Positions 1 to 11,763 of a DNA stretch of 64,000 nt are shown here, piece after piece. The notes below the pieces were generated by a model. That model was not told the DNA's origin. It saw only the letters and a list, made by a program, of their open reading frames with translations, and did no database searches. The stretch's first letter is position 1. Every line of letters starts with the position of its first letter. Origin of the DNA: Yoonia rosea (GTDB lineage: Bacteria; Pseudomonadota; Alphaproteobacteria; Rhodobacterales; Rhodobacteraceae); assembly GCF_900156505.1 (NCBI RefSeq), contig NZ_FTPR01000001.1:2046001-2110000 (forward strand), given 5' to 3'. The position numbers were made by a program, and so were the translations under genes.

Positions 1-2
1 TC

Positions 3-386
3 TCAGAACAGGCGGTGAGCTTGATCGGTACGCCGGAACGCCTGCGCGCTGACCTGCCTCTGGCAACCCTTCTGCGCGACAACCCGATCATCGTACCAAC
101 CGAAGAAAGCCCTGTGCGGGCCGGATTTGACCGGCTTTGCGCCCGCGAAGGGATCACCCCGACGCTGGCCGCCGAGGTTGATGATATGGCGCTGATGCGC
201 CTGCTCACGCGTGAGGATATCGGGCTTGGGGTATTGCCCTCGATTGCCGTGCAGAACGAACTGCGCAACGGTATGTTGATTGAATCCCGGCACCAAATGG
301 GCCTGACCGAAAGTTTCCATGCGGTCACGGTGCCGCGGAAATTCCCGAACCCTTTGTTGGAAACACTGCTGCACAGCGCAGTTTAG
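3..386 (+). CDS. LysR-family regulator, C-terminal part (5' end outside window)
   Basis: Open frame enters from the left edge and ends in TAG. What remains is about 127 residues of a LysR effector-binding domain; the DNA-binding N-terminus is missing. The segment from TPTLAAEVDDMALMRLLTRE to GLGVLPSIAV resembles the NhaR-type LysR subgroup, in which an E-x-DD-x-ALM stretch precedes a GxGxxPS loop. No internal methionine should be taken as a start, because the frame continues upstream in phase. Its stop overlaps the stop of the convergent oxyR by 4 bp. Target genes cannot be inferred from this fragment; NhaR-like is a resemblance call only. Confidence 0.75.
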   Translation, partial: SEQAVSLIGTPERLRADLPLATLLRDNPIIVPTEESPVRAGFDRLCAREGITPTLAAEVDDMALMRLLTREDIGLGVLPSIAVQNELRNGMLIESRHQMGLTESFHAVTVPRKFPNPLLETLLHSAV

Positions 387-1282
387 CCCGCCAGCTCCTG
401 TCCGACCTGTTGGACGATATTGGCAATCTGGCGCAATTGTCCGGCAAGCGGATTCGTCTTGCGCCATATCATCCCCACTGTGCGCTTCGGCTGCGGCTCT
501 GCAAAACGGCTGATCACGACAGGGGCCGAACGGGTTTCAACCGGCACAGCCATCTGCGGGATTAACGTCACCCCGATCCCTGCCCCCACCATTTGTACCA
601 GAGTAGACAGCGAACTGCCGTCCAGCCCTTCGCGCGCAGCGGCACTTTGGAGATTGCAAAACGACAGGGCCTGATCGCGAAAGCAATGCCCCTCTTCCAG
701 CATCAAAAGACGCATCTGGCGCAGGTCCTCGGGGCTGGGGACTGGGCGCTCCGCATCCTTGATCGGGCGCACCAGCATCAGGCTTTCGTCAAAAAGCGCC
801 ACCTCTTCAAATCCCGGCTCGAACACCGGCAACGCGACAATCGCCGTGTCAATCTGCCCGTTGGTCAGTTCTTCAATAAGGCGCGGCGTGACGGTTTCGC
901 GGATATGCACATCAAGGTCGGCATGCGCACTGGCCAGATGTCCGATCAGGCCGGGCAGCAAATACGGGGCAATCGTGGGAATCACCCCGATCCGCAAACG
1001 CCCCACCAGCCCCGCCTGCGCCGCACGGGCCATGTCGCCCAATTCATCCACAGCGCGCAAAATATCGCGCACGCGCAGCGCCCACTCCTCGCCAAAGGCG
1101 GTCAGGCGCACCTTGCGCGGGCCCCTTTCAAACAGAGGTGTGCCAAGGCTTTGCTCCAACTCTTTAATTTGCACGGACAAGGCAGGCTGGGAAATAGCAC
1201 AGACATCGGCCGCACGGCCAAAATGGCCATGACGGGAAAGGGCCTCGAAATAACGCAGCTGTTTCAATGTGAGGTTCTTCAT
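383..1282 (-). CDS. oxyR: OxyR peroxide-sensing LysR regulator
   Basis: LysR-type transcription factor of 299 aa. Residues 1-60 form the winged helix-turn-helix (RAADVCAISQPALSVQIKEL region) and residues 90-295 the regulatory domain. The redox pair of OxyR is present: Cys200 in LEEGHCFRDQAL and Cys209, matching E. coli Cys199/Cys208, which form a disulfide on H2O2 exposure. It is transcribed divergently from katG, the classic OxyR target, with 131 bp between the start codons. The start ATG follows directly on a perfect 15-bp palindrome in that gap, which suggests autoregulation (inference). It is convergent with the LysR fragment on its left. Identification is secure from the cysteine pair plus the katG neighbour. 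Confidence 0.95.
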   Translation of the reverse strand: MKNLTLKQLRYFEALSRHGHFGRAADVCAISQPALSVQIKELEQSLGTPLFERGPRKVRLTAFGEEWALRVRDILRAVDELGDMARAAQAGLVGRLRIGVIPTIAPYLLPGLIGHLASAHADLDVHIRETVTPRLIEELTNGQIDTAIVALPVFEPGFEEVALFDESLMLVRPIKDAERPVPSPEDLRQMRLLMLEEGHCFRDQALSFCNLQSAAAREGLDGSSLSTLVQMVGAGIGVTLIPQMAVPVETRSAPVVISRFAEPQPKRTVGMIWRKTNPLAGQLRQIANIVQQVGQELAG

Positions 1283-1295
1283 AACTTGAAGTTAT
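1281..1295. promoter_or_regulatory. Candidate OxyR operator between oxyR and katG
   Basis: The perfect palindrome ATAACTTGAAGTTAT (7-bp arms, 1-nt centre) overlaps the first two bases of the oxyR start codon and lies about 120 bp upstream of katG. It fits the T-N11-A layout of LysR operators. Placement over the oxyR start suggests repression of oxyR itself and activation of katG. A G/C-rich inverted repeat (CCGCCG ... CGGCGG, 1358-1383) lies in the katG leader. Binding by OxyR is inference from context. Confidence 0.5.
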
Positions 1296-1332
1296 GAGTC
1301 CAATCAAAAATTGCAACTTAAAATAATTCTAA

Positions 1333-3627
<2,295 letters not shown>

Positions 3628-3632
3628 TCCCA

Positions 3633-3663
3633 GTGGGCGCGGCCTTTCCTCGGCCGCGCCCAC
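3633..3663 (+). terminator. Stem-loop terminator after katG
   Basis: Perfect 12-bp G/C-rich stem (GTGGGCGCGGCC, 3633-3644, pairing with 3652-3663) and a 7-nt loop, starting 5 nt after the katG stop. The T-run behind it is weak (CCTTTAT), as is common in high-GC alphaproteobacteria. Confidence 0.75.
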
Positions 3664-3702
3664 CCTTTATGGCAGACTGAAACCAAATGCAGAGGTCGCC
3701 AT

Positions 3703-4749
3703 ATGCACACCCCCACATTGATTATCGGCGGCGGCCTGTCTGGTCTGTCACTGGCCTATACGCTGGAACGTGCGGGTCAGAGTTACACGCTGGTTGAAGC
3801 ACGAGAGCGCTTGGGTGGCCGCATCAAATCGCTGACGGTTGAAGGCGCAAACTTCGATCTTGGCCCGTCATGGGTCTGGCCCGGTCAGCACCGTGTCGCG
3901 CAGCTTGCTGATGCGCTTGATCTACATCTCTTCGAACAATGGTCTGATGGTGCGCAACTTTTTGAACAGGCCAGCGGTGACGTGGTCCAAGGCCAAGGTT
4001 TCATGTCAATGGCAGGCAGTTTGCGGATCGCAGGTGGCAGTAGCGCACTGACCGACGCGCTGGCTGCATGTCTTGAGCCCCAAAGCATTCGACTGGGTTG
4101 CACCGTCACCGCGATTGACGACAGCCCCGCAGCACAGCTCTCTGATGGCCAGGCCATCACTGCTGACCGGATTGCGCTCTGCATTCCACCGCGCCTTGCC
4201 GCAACGCTTTGTTTTACCCCTGCCCTGCCTGACAACGCGCAGGCGGCACTGAACGCGATCCCCACGTGGATGGGCGCACACGCGAAATTCGTGGCGGTTT
4301 ACCCCACCCCGTTCTGGCGCAAAAACGGCCTATCAGGCGACGCCAGCAGCAGACGCGGACCCTTAGCGGAAATCCATGACGCCAGCCCTGCGGGCGGAAG
4401 CTTTGGCGCGCTCTTCGGCTTTGTCGGTTTACCTGCAGACATGCGTGCACAGGCAGGTGATGCGGTGCAAACCGCCGCGCTTGCGCAGCTGGAAAACCTC
4501 TTTGGGCCAAAGGCGGGCACACCGATTGCAGCAACATTGATGGATTGGTCACAAGACCCCTTCACCACCACAGCAGCCGACGCGACACCACCGCCGGGCC
4601 ATCCGCCCTATACAATGCCCGCGCCGCTGCGCCGCATCTGGGAGGACAAGCTGATCTTCGCAGTCACGGAAATGGCCCCCGACAACGGCGGTTTAATCGA
4701 AGGCGCACTTGCCGCCGCCGAAGCGGCAGCACGGAAGATCATCGGCTAG
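3703..4749 (+). CDS. FAD-dependent amine oxidase-like oxidoreductase
   Basis: 348-aa flavoprotein. The N-terminus carries the FAD-binding Rossmann motif LIIGGGLSGLSLAYTLERAG (residues 6-25), then an acidic ribose-binding residue and ARERLGGRI, typical of the monoamine oxidase / phytoene desaturase superfamily. Near the C-terminus AVTEMAPDNGGLIEGAL corresponds to the second flavin-contacting segment. It is shorter than most monoamine oxidases (about 450 aa), so the substrate domain is compact. No secretion signal is seen, so it is probably cytosolic. It lies alone between the katG terminator and the convergent RND operon, whose stop codon is directly adjacent. The substrate is unknown; amine oxidase is family-level only. 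Confidence 0.85.
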   Translation: MHTPTLIIGGGLSGLSLAYTLERAGQSYTLVEARERLGGRIKSLTVEGANFDLGPSWVWPGQHRVAQLADALDLHLFEQWSDGAQLFEQASGDVVQGQGFMSMAGSLRIAGGSSALTDALAACLEPQSIRLGCTVTAIDDSPAAQLSDGQAITADRIALCIPPRLAATLCFTPALPDNAQAALNAIPTWMGAHAKFVAVYPTPFWRKNGLSGDASSRRGPLAEIHDASPAGGSFGALFGFVGLPADMRAQAGDAVQTAALAQLENLFGPKAGTPIAATLMDWSQDPFTTTAADATPPPGHPPYTMPAPLRRIWEDKLIFAVTEMAPDNGGLIEGALAAAEAAARKIIG

Positions 4750-7700
4750 TTACTCGGCTGGGACCATAGTCGGATCGCGGGCTTCGAACCGCTTTGCGCG
4801 CCTCTCACCCAGCATGAGCATCGCAGGGGTCAACAGCAGGGTCAGGATCGTCGCAAAGACCAACCCGCCGGCAATGGCGCTGGATAATTCTGTCCACCAC
4901 TGGGTCGATGGCGCGCCATAAACGATTTCACGGGTGAAAAAGTTGATATTCAACCCGATCACCATCGGCATCAGCCCAAGCGCTGTCGTGGCCGAAGTCA
5001 GCACCACAGGGCGCAGACGCTGGGCACCTGTCCGCAACGCAGCCTCAAGAGAAGAGAACCCTTGGGCTTTCAGCTCATTGAACGTGTCGATCAGAACAAT
5101 ATTGTTGTTCACCACAATCCCCGCCAGCGCGATTACCCCGATCCCGCCCATGACGACACCAAACGGGCGGCCCGTGATCATCAGACCCAACAGCACACCC
5201 GCAACCGAGAACACAATCGCAGACATCACGATCCCTGCCTGCCAGAAGCTGTTGAACTGGGTCAGCAGGATCACGAACATCAAGCCGATTGCCGACAAGA
5301 AAGCCCCGATCAGGAAGGTCATCGATTCCGCCTGATCCTCGGCCTCGCCACCGAATTCCACCCGCACGCCCGCAGGCAGATCAAGGGTTTCAATTGCGGC
5401 CTGCAGTGCCACGGTCTGGTCATTGGCCAAGACACCCTCTGCAACATCCGCCGAGATTGTCAGCACCCGCTCTTGATCAATCCGAGTAATCACACCGCTG
5501 CGGGGCGCAGGATTGAACGACACGAAATTCGAGATCGGCACAAGGCCCGCATCCGTGGGAACGCGCAGCGCTTCAAGTTCGGCCAAGGTGCGATCACCCG
5601 CAGGAAAGCGCACAACGATATCAACTTCGCCGTCGCCATCTTCGGGACGGTAATCAGCCACCACAATACCGCGTGTCAGCAATTGCACCGCCTGGCCCAA
5701 GACGGCCACATTGGCACCACTGCGCGCGGCCTCTGAGCGGTCCACAGCAATCTGCCACTCCACACCGGGGCTGGGGCGCGAATCGACCACATCAATAAAG
5801 CCACCCATACGCTCCATCTGCGCAAGAATAGCCACAACCGCTGCTTCCTGATCGGCCTGCGCATTGCCAATAACCTCGAGATTGATCGGCTTGCCGCCGC
5901 CGGGGCCCCCGCTATCGGTCAGAACCTGCACATCAATCCCGGGTATTTCCGCCATATCGACGCGGATATCTTCGGCAATCTGCGCCACGGGCCGCCGCGT
6001 ATCCCATTCGGCCAGTTCCAGTTGCAACGTGCCGATCATATCGCCGCCGTCCGTGGTGCCGCCCGAACGGGAATAGACGCTGGCGATTTCGTCGTAACCA
6101 GCCAAGCGCGCCTCGACCTGACGTACCAGCGCATCCTGCTCATAAACCGAGAAATTGTCTTTGGCGCGTACTTCGACCTGCGCATAATCCGGCTCGACAC
6201 TCGGAAAGAAAGTCAGACCGTTGCCAAAGCTGCCGTAAGCCACAAATGAGGCAACCAGCGCGATCATCGCAAAGCTGAGCGTCGTCCATGGCCGCAAAAT
6301 CGACCATTCCAGAACGCGCACATAACCACCCATGAAGCCCGTCATCTTACGCGGATCACCGTGTTCGGCGGCATAAAGCTGGGCCTTTGCCTTGGCGGTC
6401 TGCGATTGGCGCTTGCCGATCAGCCCCCCCATGACAGGGATAAAGATCAGGGCCATGACCAGCGATGCCGCAAGGGTAAAGATCACTGTGATCGGCAAAA
6501 ACTTCATGAACTCGCCAACAACACCCGACCAGAACAACAGCGGGAAGAACACGCAAAGCGTGGTCGCGGTCGAGGCGATGATCGGCCACGCCATACGCTT
6601 GGCGGCACGGGCGTAGGCCTCTTTCGGGGATTGGCCTTCGTGCAGATAGCGGTCGGCCAGTTCCACCGTCACAATCGCCCCGTCCACCAGCATCCCAACC
6701 ACAAGGATCAGCGAGAAGAGCACCACGATATTCATCGTGAACCCCATGAAATAAAGCCCCGCAACACCCGTGAGAAACGCACCCGGAATAGCGAGACCGA
6801 CCAAAAGCGACGACCGCAGACCAAGCGCATAGACCACCACGATCATCACAAGGATGATCGCCGCGATGACATTCGCCTCAAGATCAGAGAGCATTGATAC
6901 GACGGTTTCGCTTTCATCGAGCGTATAGCGCACCTGTACGGTGTCGGGCCATTCGGCCTGCGCCATCTCGACAACGCTGCGGACCTCGGCGACAGTTTCG
7001 ATAATATTGGCACCCACCCGCTTTTTGATCTCAAGCGCGAGGGCAGGCTGGCCATCAATGCGCGCAAACCCTGTTGGGTCCTCAAACGTGCGGCGCACCG
7101 TCGCCACATCAGCAAAAGTCACAACGGTCTGGCCGCGCACAAGAATGGGCAGCTCCATAACATCTTCGATGTCTTCAATCAGCCCCGGCACCTTGAGCAC
7201 AAGGCGTCCTGCCTCGCTTTCAATCGCACCTGCGGCAATCAACTGGTTGTTGTTGGTGATCGAGCTGATGAGTTCATTGAACGAGATATTATAGGTCTCG
7301 AACACCGTCGGGTCGATCAGCACTTCCATCAGTTCGGTCCGCTTCCCGCCGACATCCACTTCAAGCACACCGCTGAGCGCTTCGATATCATCTTGCAGAT
7401 CTTCAGCCAATGCATTCAACGTGCGTTCCGGCACGGGACCGGACAGGATGACCGTCAGGATCGGGAAAAGTGCGGTGTTGATCTCGGTCACAATCACGGT
7501 GGCATCCGAGGGCAGTTCGCTCTCAACGGTGTCGGCACCTTCGCGCACCTGATCAAGTGCCTCTGCCGCATCAAATCCCGGCTCAAAATCAAGCTGGACT
7601 GCGCCGCGCCCTTCACTGGCCGTCGCGGTCATCGATTTAAGCCCCGTCAGCGAGGCAAACTCGGTTTCCAGAGGCCCGACAAGCACATCCTCCGCGTCTT

Positions 7701-7872
7701 CCGGTGAGATGCCGTCAACCGATGCCGACACAAAGATGATCGGAATCGGGATTTCTGGGTTACTCTCTTTCGGGATCGACGTGTACGACAAAGAGCCTAC
7801 AGCCAAGAGCAAGACCAGCATTAGCAAGACAACCTTGCTGCGTTTGAAGGCCGCATCAATCAAGGTGTTCAT
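4750..7872 (-). CDS. RND efflux transporter permease (AcrB family)
   Basis: Inner-membrane proton-driven export pump of 1040 aa with the AcrB layout: TM1 near residues 12-32, a large periplasmic loop, TM2-6 (about 330-480), TM7 about 525-545, a second periplasmic loop, and TM8-12 at the end. The proton-relay segment in TM4 reads GMLVDGAIVTVE, with one Asp where AcrB has two. It overlaps the adaptor gene by 4 bp (ATGA), so the two are co-translated and must form a pump with an outer-membrane channel encoded elsewhere. No TolC-like gene and no adjacent TetR regulator are present. Substrates cannot be told from sequence; the single-Asp TM4 fits the wider hydrophobe/amphiphile RND group. Confidence 0.93.
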   Translation of the reverse strand: MNTLIDAAFKRSKVVLLMLVLLLAVGSLSYTSIPKESNPEIPIPIIFVSASVDGISPEDAEDVLVGPLETEFASLTGLKSMTATASEGRGAVQLDFEPGFDAAEALDQVREGADTVESELPSDATVIVTEINTALFPILTVILSGPVPERTLNALAEDLQDDIEALSGVLEVDVGGKRTELMEVLIDPTVFETYNISFNELISSITNNNQLIAAGAIESEAGRLVLKVPGLIEDIEDVMELPILVRGQTVVTFADVATVRRTFEDPTGFARIDGQPALALEIKKRVGANIIETVAEVRSVVEMAQAEWPDTVQVRYTLDESETVVSMLSDLEANVIAAIILVMIVVVYALGLRSSLLVGLAIPGAFLTGVAGLYFMGFTMNIVVLFSLILVVGMLVDGAIVTVELADRYLHEGQSPKEAYARAAKRMAWPIIASTATTLCVFFPLLFWSGVVGEFMKFLPITVIFTLAASLVMALIFIPVMGGLIGKRQSQTAKAKAQLYAAEHGDPRKMTGFMGGYVRVLEWSILRPWTTLSFAMIALVASFVAYGSFGNGLTFFPSVEPDYAQVEVRAKDNFSVYEQDALVRQVEARLAGYDEIASVYSRSGGTTDGGDMIGTLQLELAEWDTRRPVAQIAEDIRVDMAEIPGIDVQVLTDSGGPGGGKPINLEVIGNAQADQEAAVVAILAQMERMGGFIDVVDSRPSPGVEWQIAVDRSEAARSGANVAVLGQAVQLLTRGIVVADYRPEDGDGEVDIVVRFPAGDRTLAELEALRVPTDAGLVPISNFVSFNPAPRSGVITRIDQERVLTISADVAEGVLANDQTVALQAAIETLDLPAGVRVEFGGEAEDQAESMTFLIGAFLSAIGLMFVILLTQFNSFWQAGIVMSAIVFSVAGVLLGLMITGRPFGVVMGGIGVIALAGIVVNNNIVLIDTFNELKAQGFSSLEAALRTGAQRLRPVVLTSATTALGLMPMVIGLNINFFTREIVYGAPSTQWWTELSSAIAGGLVFATILTLLLTPAMLMLGERRAKRFEARDPTMVPAE

Positions 7873-9014
7873 TGCGCGATTTCCGCATTTTGATCCGCAG
7901 CAATCGGGCGCGGATCAACCAGATCACCCGCATTCACAAAGCCCTGCCCGACAGTGATGATCCGGGCATTCTCGGGCAGGCCCGTCACCCATACACCGTC
8001 AGTCTGGGCACGCGCGATCGCGACAGGCCTGAAAGACACGGTGTTGTCATCTTCTACTATCTTTATGCCCAACTCACCGTTGGTGCCCAATGACAGGATT
8101 GCCGGCGAAATAAAGTGCCCGCGCGCCTCACCGGTGGGCAACGCGATCCGCGCGCTCAGACCGGCGGGCATCACACTATCGGGGTTATCAACGGTCACCT
8201 CGACGCGGAAAGTTCGGGTCTGCTGGTCGGCGTTGGCGCCGATGAAGCTCACAACACCGGACCGCTGTTCACCTGTGATGAAATCCACCGTCGCAGACTG
8301 ACCGGTCTGAATGCGCGACAACGCCTGCTGCGGCACCTGAATGACCACCGTCAGCGGATCATTGTCGATCACCTCCGCCACGACGCTGCCATTGCTGACG
8401 AACTCGCCCTCATCAAGGGTCAGATCGTTTAAACGGCCCGCAAAGGGGGCCCGGATGATCGTATTGGCCAACTGCTCTTCGGCAGCCGTGACAGCCGCAT
8501 CCGCTGCCGCCTTGGCCGCGCGGGCGCTGCTGACGCGGTCTTCGGTGGCCACGCCACGCTCTTGCAGGGCCAGCGCATTGTTCAAATCGCGTGTCGCCTG
8601 CGCTTGCTGGGTCTGTGCCTGCAAAAGCTGTGCTTCAATGGTCGCGGCATCCAGCCTGCCGATCTCCTGCCCGGCACCGACCAGATCACCACGCGCGGCA
8701 GAGACCGAGATCACCTGACCTTCGGTTTCCGCCTGCACATCTGTTGCCCGATCAGGTTCGGACTGCCCCTCGGCCGAGAGAACCAGCTGCACATCCTGCG
8801 CCTGAGAGTCCATCACCGCCACAGTAATCGCACGTTTGTCGGGGGCTGTTGCCGTCTCGTTCTCGGGGTTTTGCGAGGGCAAGATGTAGCCACTCCCCAT
8901 CCAGCCGATCAAGAGCAGGGCCAGAAAAACAGCAACCCACTTGGACCGCCCAGCGCCTTTATCACCGTCAAATGTCAGTTTTCCGGCCAAATCCGGTTGC
9001 GTATCCTGTGCCAT
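7869..9014 (-). CDS. RND efflux periplasmic adaptor (membrane fusion protein)
   Basis: 381-aa HlyD/AcrA-type adaptor. Order: cytoplasmic N-tail, a single membrane anchor (about residues 27-47, VFLALLLIGWMGSGYI), a lipoyl-like half motif (VQAETEGQVISVSAARGD), an alpha-helical hairpin rich in Ala and Gln (about 125-185), the second lipoyl half (IRAPFAGRLNDL), then beta-barrel and membrane-proximal domains. It bridges the RND permease to an outer-membrane channel. First gene of the two-gene operon; the start has AAGGA at good spacing. The upstream non-coding region carries two inverted repeats that could be control sites. Confidence 0.92.
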   Translation of the reverse strand: MAQDTQPDLAGKLTFDGDKGAGRSKWVAVFLALLLIGWMGSGYILPSQNPENETATAPDKRAITVAVMDSQAQDVQLVLSAEGQSEPDRATDVQAETEGQVISVSAARGDLVGAGQEIGRLDAATIEAQLLQAQTQQAQATRDLNNALALQERGVATEDRVSSARAAKAAADAAVTAAEEQLANTIIRAPFAGRLNDLTLDEGEFVSNGSVVAEVIDNDPLTVVIQVPQQALSRIQTGQSATVDFITGEQRSGVVSFIGANADQQTRTFRVEVTVDNPDSVMPAGLSARIALPTGEARGHFISPAILSLGTNGELGIKIVEDDNTVSFRPVAIARAQTDGVWVTGLPENARIITVGQGFVNAGDLVDPRPIAADQNAEIAQ

Positions 9015-9039
9015 AGGGCAGTCCTTAAATGTATTTCCA

Positions 9040-9062
9040 CGCGCGCAGCTGGGCTGCGCGCG
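9040..9062. promoter_or_regulatory. Inverted repeat in leader of RND operon
   Basis: Perfect 9-bp arms CGCGCGCAG / CTGCGCGCG around a 5-nt loop, 25 bp upstream of the adaptor start. It could be a leader hairpin or an operator. No function can be assigned. Confidence 0.35.
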
Positions 9063-9134
9063 ATATTAAGGCCTAAATAGGTCTCTCACACCACAGTTAC
9101 TAGGGATAGCTGACCAATCCTGATCGTCACGATA

Positions 9135-9153
9135 GTGTTAGCGCCTATAACAC
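9135..9153. promoter_or_regulatory. Inverted repeat GTGTTA-N7-TAACAC, candidate operator
   Basis: Spaced inverted repeat of regulator-site type in the 263-bp gap between the RND operon and pxpA. It could serve either divergent promoter. No regulator gene is adjacent, so the assignment rests on symmetry only. Confidence 0.35.
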
Positions 9154-9277
9154 GGGCGGTTTGTGCTCCGTCAAGTGCACGACAGGTACCACAAATACAC
9201 CCTCCTTAGGCAGTTTCACGTCGACTATGAACAGGCAGAGGCTATGTTTGGTGGGGCACGGCTTGAAAGGCAAAGAC

Positions 9278-10036
9278 ATGACACGCACCGTCGATCTCAA
9301 TTCCGACATGGGCGAAGGCTTTGGCGATTGGCGCATGGGCGATGACGCGGCGCTGTTGGATATCGTGTCCTCTGCCAATATCGCTTGCGGGTTTCACGCA
9401 GGTGACCCTGATGTGATGGACAGGACCATGCGTCGTGCGGTCGCCAATGGTGTCGGCATCGGCGCACACCCGGGGTTTGCGGACCTGAAGGGTTTCGGGC
9501 GGCGCAAGCTGCCGCTGCCACATGACGAGATTGCAAATGCCGTGGCCTATCAGTTGGGTGCCGCCCAAGCCATGGCGCGGCGCGCGGGTGGTAAAGTGCG
9601 TCATCTGAAACTGCACGGGGCGCTGTCAAATATGGCCTCTGTTGATCCTGCATTGGCCAAAGCCTGCTATAGCGCGGCCCTCGACGTGGACCCCGATATC
9701 GTCATCATGGTGCTTGCCGCCACTGCGATGGAGGACGTCGTGCGCGATCTGGGTTGCAACTGGGCCGGTGAGATTTTCGCCGACCGCGCCTATAACGACG
9801 ATGCGACATTGGTCGACCGCAGCCTACCCGGAGCTGTCCTGCATGACGCCGCCACTGCCGCACCGCGTATCCTCAAAATGCTTGAGGCAGGTGCGATCAT
9901 CGCCGAGAGCGGCAAACACATCCCCTGCCAGATCGACACGATCTGCCTGCACGGTGACACGCCGGGCGCCGTCGAGATGGCACGCGGCATCCGCCAGCAT
10001 CTGACCGACGCAGGCATCACCATAACCCCGCTTTAA
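9278..10036 (+). CDS. pxpA: 5-oxoprolinase subunit PxpA (LamB/YcsF family)
   Basis: 252-aa LamB/YcsF protein. PxpA works with PxpB and PxpC to hydrolyse 5-oxoproline to glutamate with ATP. The family N-terminus VDLNSDMGEGFGDW is followed by IACGFHAGDP and GIGAHPGFADLKGFGRR, the conserved polar clusters that line the active site. The start ATG at 9278 is chosen because it begins just before the conserved N-terminus and has AAAGG about 8 nt upstream; an in-phase extension to 9161 has no family match. pxpB and pxpC are not in the window, so PxpA is detached from its partners here. A cupin gene follows 9 bp downstream. Confidence 0.92.
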   Translation: MTRTVDLNSDMGEGFGDWRMGDDAALLDIVSSANIACGFHAGDPDVMDRTMRRAVANGVGIGAHPGFADLKGFGRRKLPLPHDEIANAVAYQLGAAQAMARRAGGKVRHLKLHGALSNMASVDPALAKACYSAALDVDPDIVIMVLAATAMEDVVRDLGCNWAGEIFADRAYNDDATLVDRSLPGAVLHDAATAAPRILKMLEAGAIIAESGKHIPCQIDTICLHGDTPGAVEMARGIRQHLTDAGITITPL

Positions 10037-10045
10037 GGACACCCC

Positions 10046-10714
10046 ATGGAACTCAACGCCGATTTCACCAAACGCGTCTTGTTGCATACCCAAGATATTC
10101 CTTGGAAAGCATCCCCCATGCCGGGTGTTGATCGCCGGATGCTCGACCGGATCGGGGATGAGGTCGCGCGCGCGACGTCAATCGTGCGCTATGCCCCGCA
10201 CAGCAAGTTTTCCGCACATACCCATACAGGCGGCGAGGAATTCATCGTGCTCGACGGCGTGTTTCAGGACGAACATGGCGATTATCCTGCAGGGACTTAC
10301 GTGCGCAACCCGCCGACCACATCACACACGCCGGGCGCAGAGGAAGGTTGCACGATTTTTGTGAAACTCTGGCAATTCGACCTCGACGACCGCACCCAGT
10401 TTCGCAAAGAGATGGGGGCAGCGCTTGCCGATCTGGGCGGCGGCGTAAGTGCGCAAATCTTGCACGAGGACGCGCAGGAAACCGTCCGTTTCATCACACT
10501 GGCCCCGGAAGCGGTCTTTGCAGAAACGCCCGAAGGTGGTGCCGAACTTCTGATGATCGACGGCAACGCGACCGAAGGCGCGGACACATTGACCAAGGGC
10601 AGTTGGCTGCGCTTGCCTGACGGGGACGCGATGCAGATCACAGGCGGCCAAGACGGTGCCAAATTCTGGATCAAGACAGGCCATCTGCCTTTCGCCAAAG
10701 CGCCCGTCGTCTAG
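10046..10714 (+). CDS. ChrR-type cupin domain protein
   Basis: 222 aa, apparently two cupin folds in tandem. The first (about 30-110) has the metal-binding pattern [20 protein letters not shown] followed by a second histidine in [11 protein letters not shown], as in the cupin domain of the anti-sigma factor ChrR. The second (about 130-215) lacks an obvious His cluster. No zinc-finger anti-sigma domain of ChrR itself is present, so this is a stand-alone cupin rather than an anti-sigma factor. It follows pxpA by 9 bp, probably in the same transcript. Its end overlaps the convergent FAD oxidoreductase by 4 bp. Enzymatic role unknown. Confidence 0.8.
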   Translation: MELNADFTKRVLLHTQDIPWKASPMPGVDRRMLDRIGDEVARATSIVRYAPHSKFSAHTHTGGEEFIVLDGVFQDEHGDYPAGTYVRNPPTTSHTPGAEEGCTIFVKLWQFDLDDRTQFRKEMGAALADLGGGVSAQILHEDAQETVRFITLAPEAVFAETPEGGAELLMIDGNATEGADTLTKGSWLRLPDGDAMQITGGQDGAKFWIKTGHLPFAKAPVV

Positions 10715-11715
10715 GCGCGAAAACCGTCGGGGATTTGGTCGTCCCCGTCCAGTATCAGATCAGCCATTACAGCACCCACCTTGGGCGCCATGCCAAAGCC
10801 GATCTTGAAACCGCCGTTGGCGATATACTCATCGCGCCGCAAAGGATGCGCACCCAACACAGGCGCGCGGCTTTTGCTGCGCGGACGCACGCCCGCCCAG
10901 CGTTCCAGCACCGGCGCCCCCTCGAGCACCGGAAAGGCGGCATAGGCGCGGGTCAACACGTCCTCAAGCGCGTCATCCGTGCCGTAGGGATCATCGAATT
11001 CCCGCTCGGATGTGGAGCCGATCGCCACCGTGCCATCACCATGCGGGATGATATGCAGGGCATCGGCAAACAACTGTGGCTGTCCAGCCGCGTTGAAATC
11101 TAGCAGCGCCGCCTGCCCTTTCACACCATTGCCACCGATCTCTTGCATGCCATGCCAGCCAGTGGCCCAGACCACCTTGCCCTCAACGCGCCCGTCGGCC
11201 AGAACCTCGCCGCCCAGCGCCACCACAGCATCAGCCAAAGCACGGGTCGCACGGCGCGGATGGATCAGCGCTGATAACGTATCATGCACCACCATGCCGC
11301 TTGGTGATGGCGGCATCCACGGCGCATCTGTGACTGGGATCACATCCCAGCGCGCCTTGCCCTGCCAGAGCGTCGCTGCACTTTCCGCACGCTCCTGTGC
11401 CAGATTGACCGCACGCGCGTCCGCCAAAGGTTGCAGACGACCCGACCGCGCATAGCCTACGTCTTGACCGCTCAGGGCCGCGACATCAGCCCAAAACGCC
11501 TCTGCCATGATCAGGCTTTCGAACTGAAACGCCTTTTTGGCATTCCAGTTTTCCGGCACATGCGGCGCCAGGGCCCCGACCAATCCGCCACTTGCCCCCG
11601 CCGCCACGCCATACGGGTCAATCACGCGCACCAACGCCCCGCGCCGCGCGCAGGCATAGGCAACCGACAGTCCGAAAACACCCGCTCCCATAACCGTGAT
11701 ATCAGCCGTTGCCAT
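10711..11715 (-). CDS. FAD-dependent oxidoreductase, DAO family (MnmC2-like)
   Basis: 334-aa D-amino-acid-oxidase-type flavoprotein. The FAD fold starts at once with [19 protein letters not shown] (residues 8-26), and [19 protein letters not shown] follows, close to the ASGN(Q)-GA-P region of the MnmC oxidase domain. The C-terminal [16 protein letters not shown] and [12 protein letters not shown] are typical DAO flavin contacts. It is divergent from mnmD with 48 bp between start codons. In E. coli these two activities are the C- and N-terminal halves of MnmC, which finish mnm5s2U34 in tRNA. The pairing suggests a split MnmC (inference); a generic glycine/D-amino-acid oxidase remains possible. 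Confidence 0.75.
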   Translation of the reverse strand: MATADITVMGAGVFGLSVAYACARRGALVRVIDPYGVAAGASGGLVGALAPHVPENWNAKKAFQFESLIMAEAFWADVAALSGQDVGYARSGRLQPLADARAVNLAQERAESAATLWQGKARWDVIPVTDAPWMPPSPSGMVVHDTLSALIHPRRATRALADAVVALGGEVLADGRVEGKVVWATGWHGMQEIGGNGVKGQAALLDFNAAGQPQLFADALHIIPHGDGTVAIGSTSEREFDDPYGTDDALEDVLTRAYAAFPVLEGAPVLERWAGVRPRSKSRAPVLGAHPLRRDEYIANGGFKIGFGMAPKVGAVMADLILDGDDQIPDGFRA

Positions 11716-11763
11716 TCGCTGTCCTTCCGCTCAAAGATGTGTGCAGTGGTAAGGCAAGGGCCG

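Noticed and set aside
9161..9277. 39-residue N-terminal extension of PxpA
   Set aside because: No resemblance to the family and a good ribosome-binding site exists at the internal ATG (9278).
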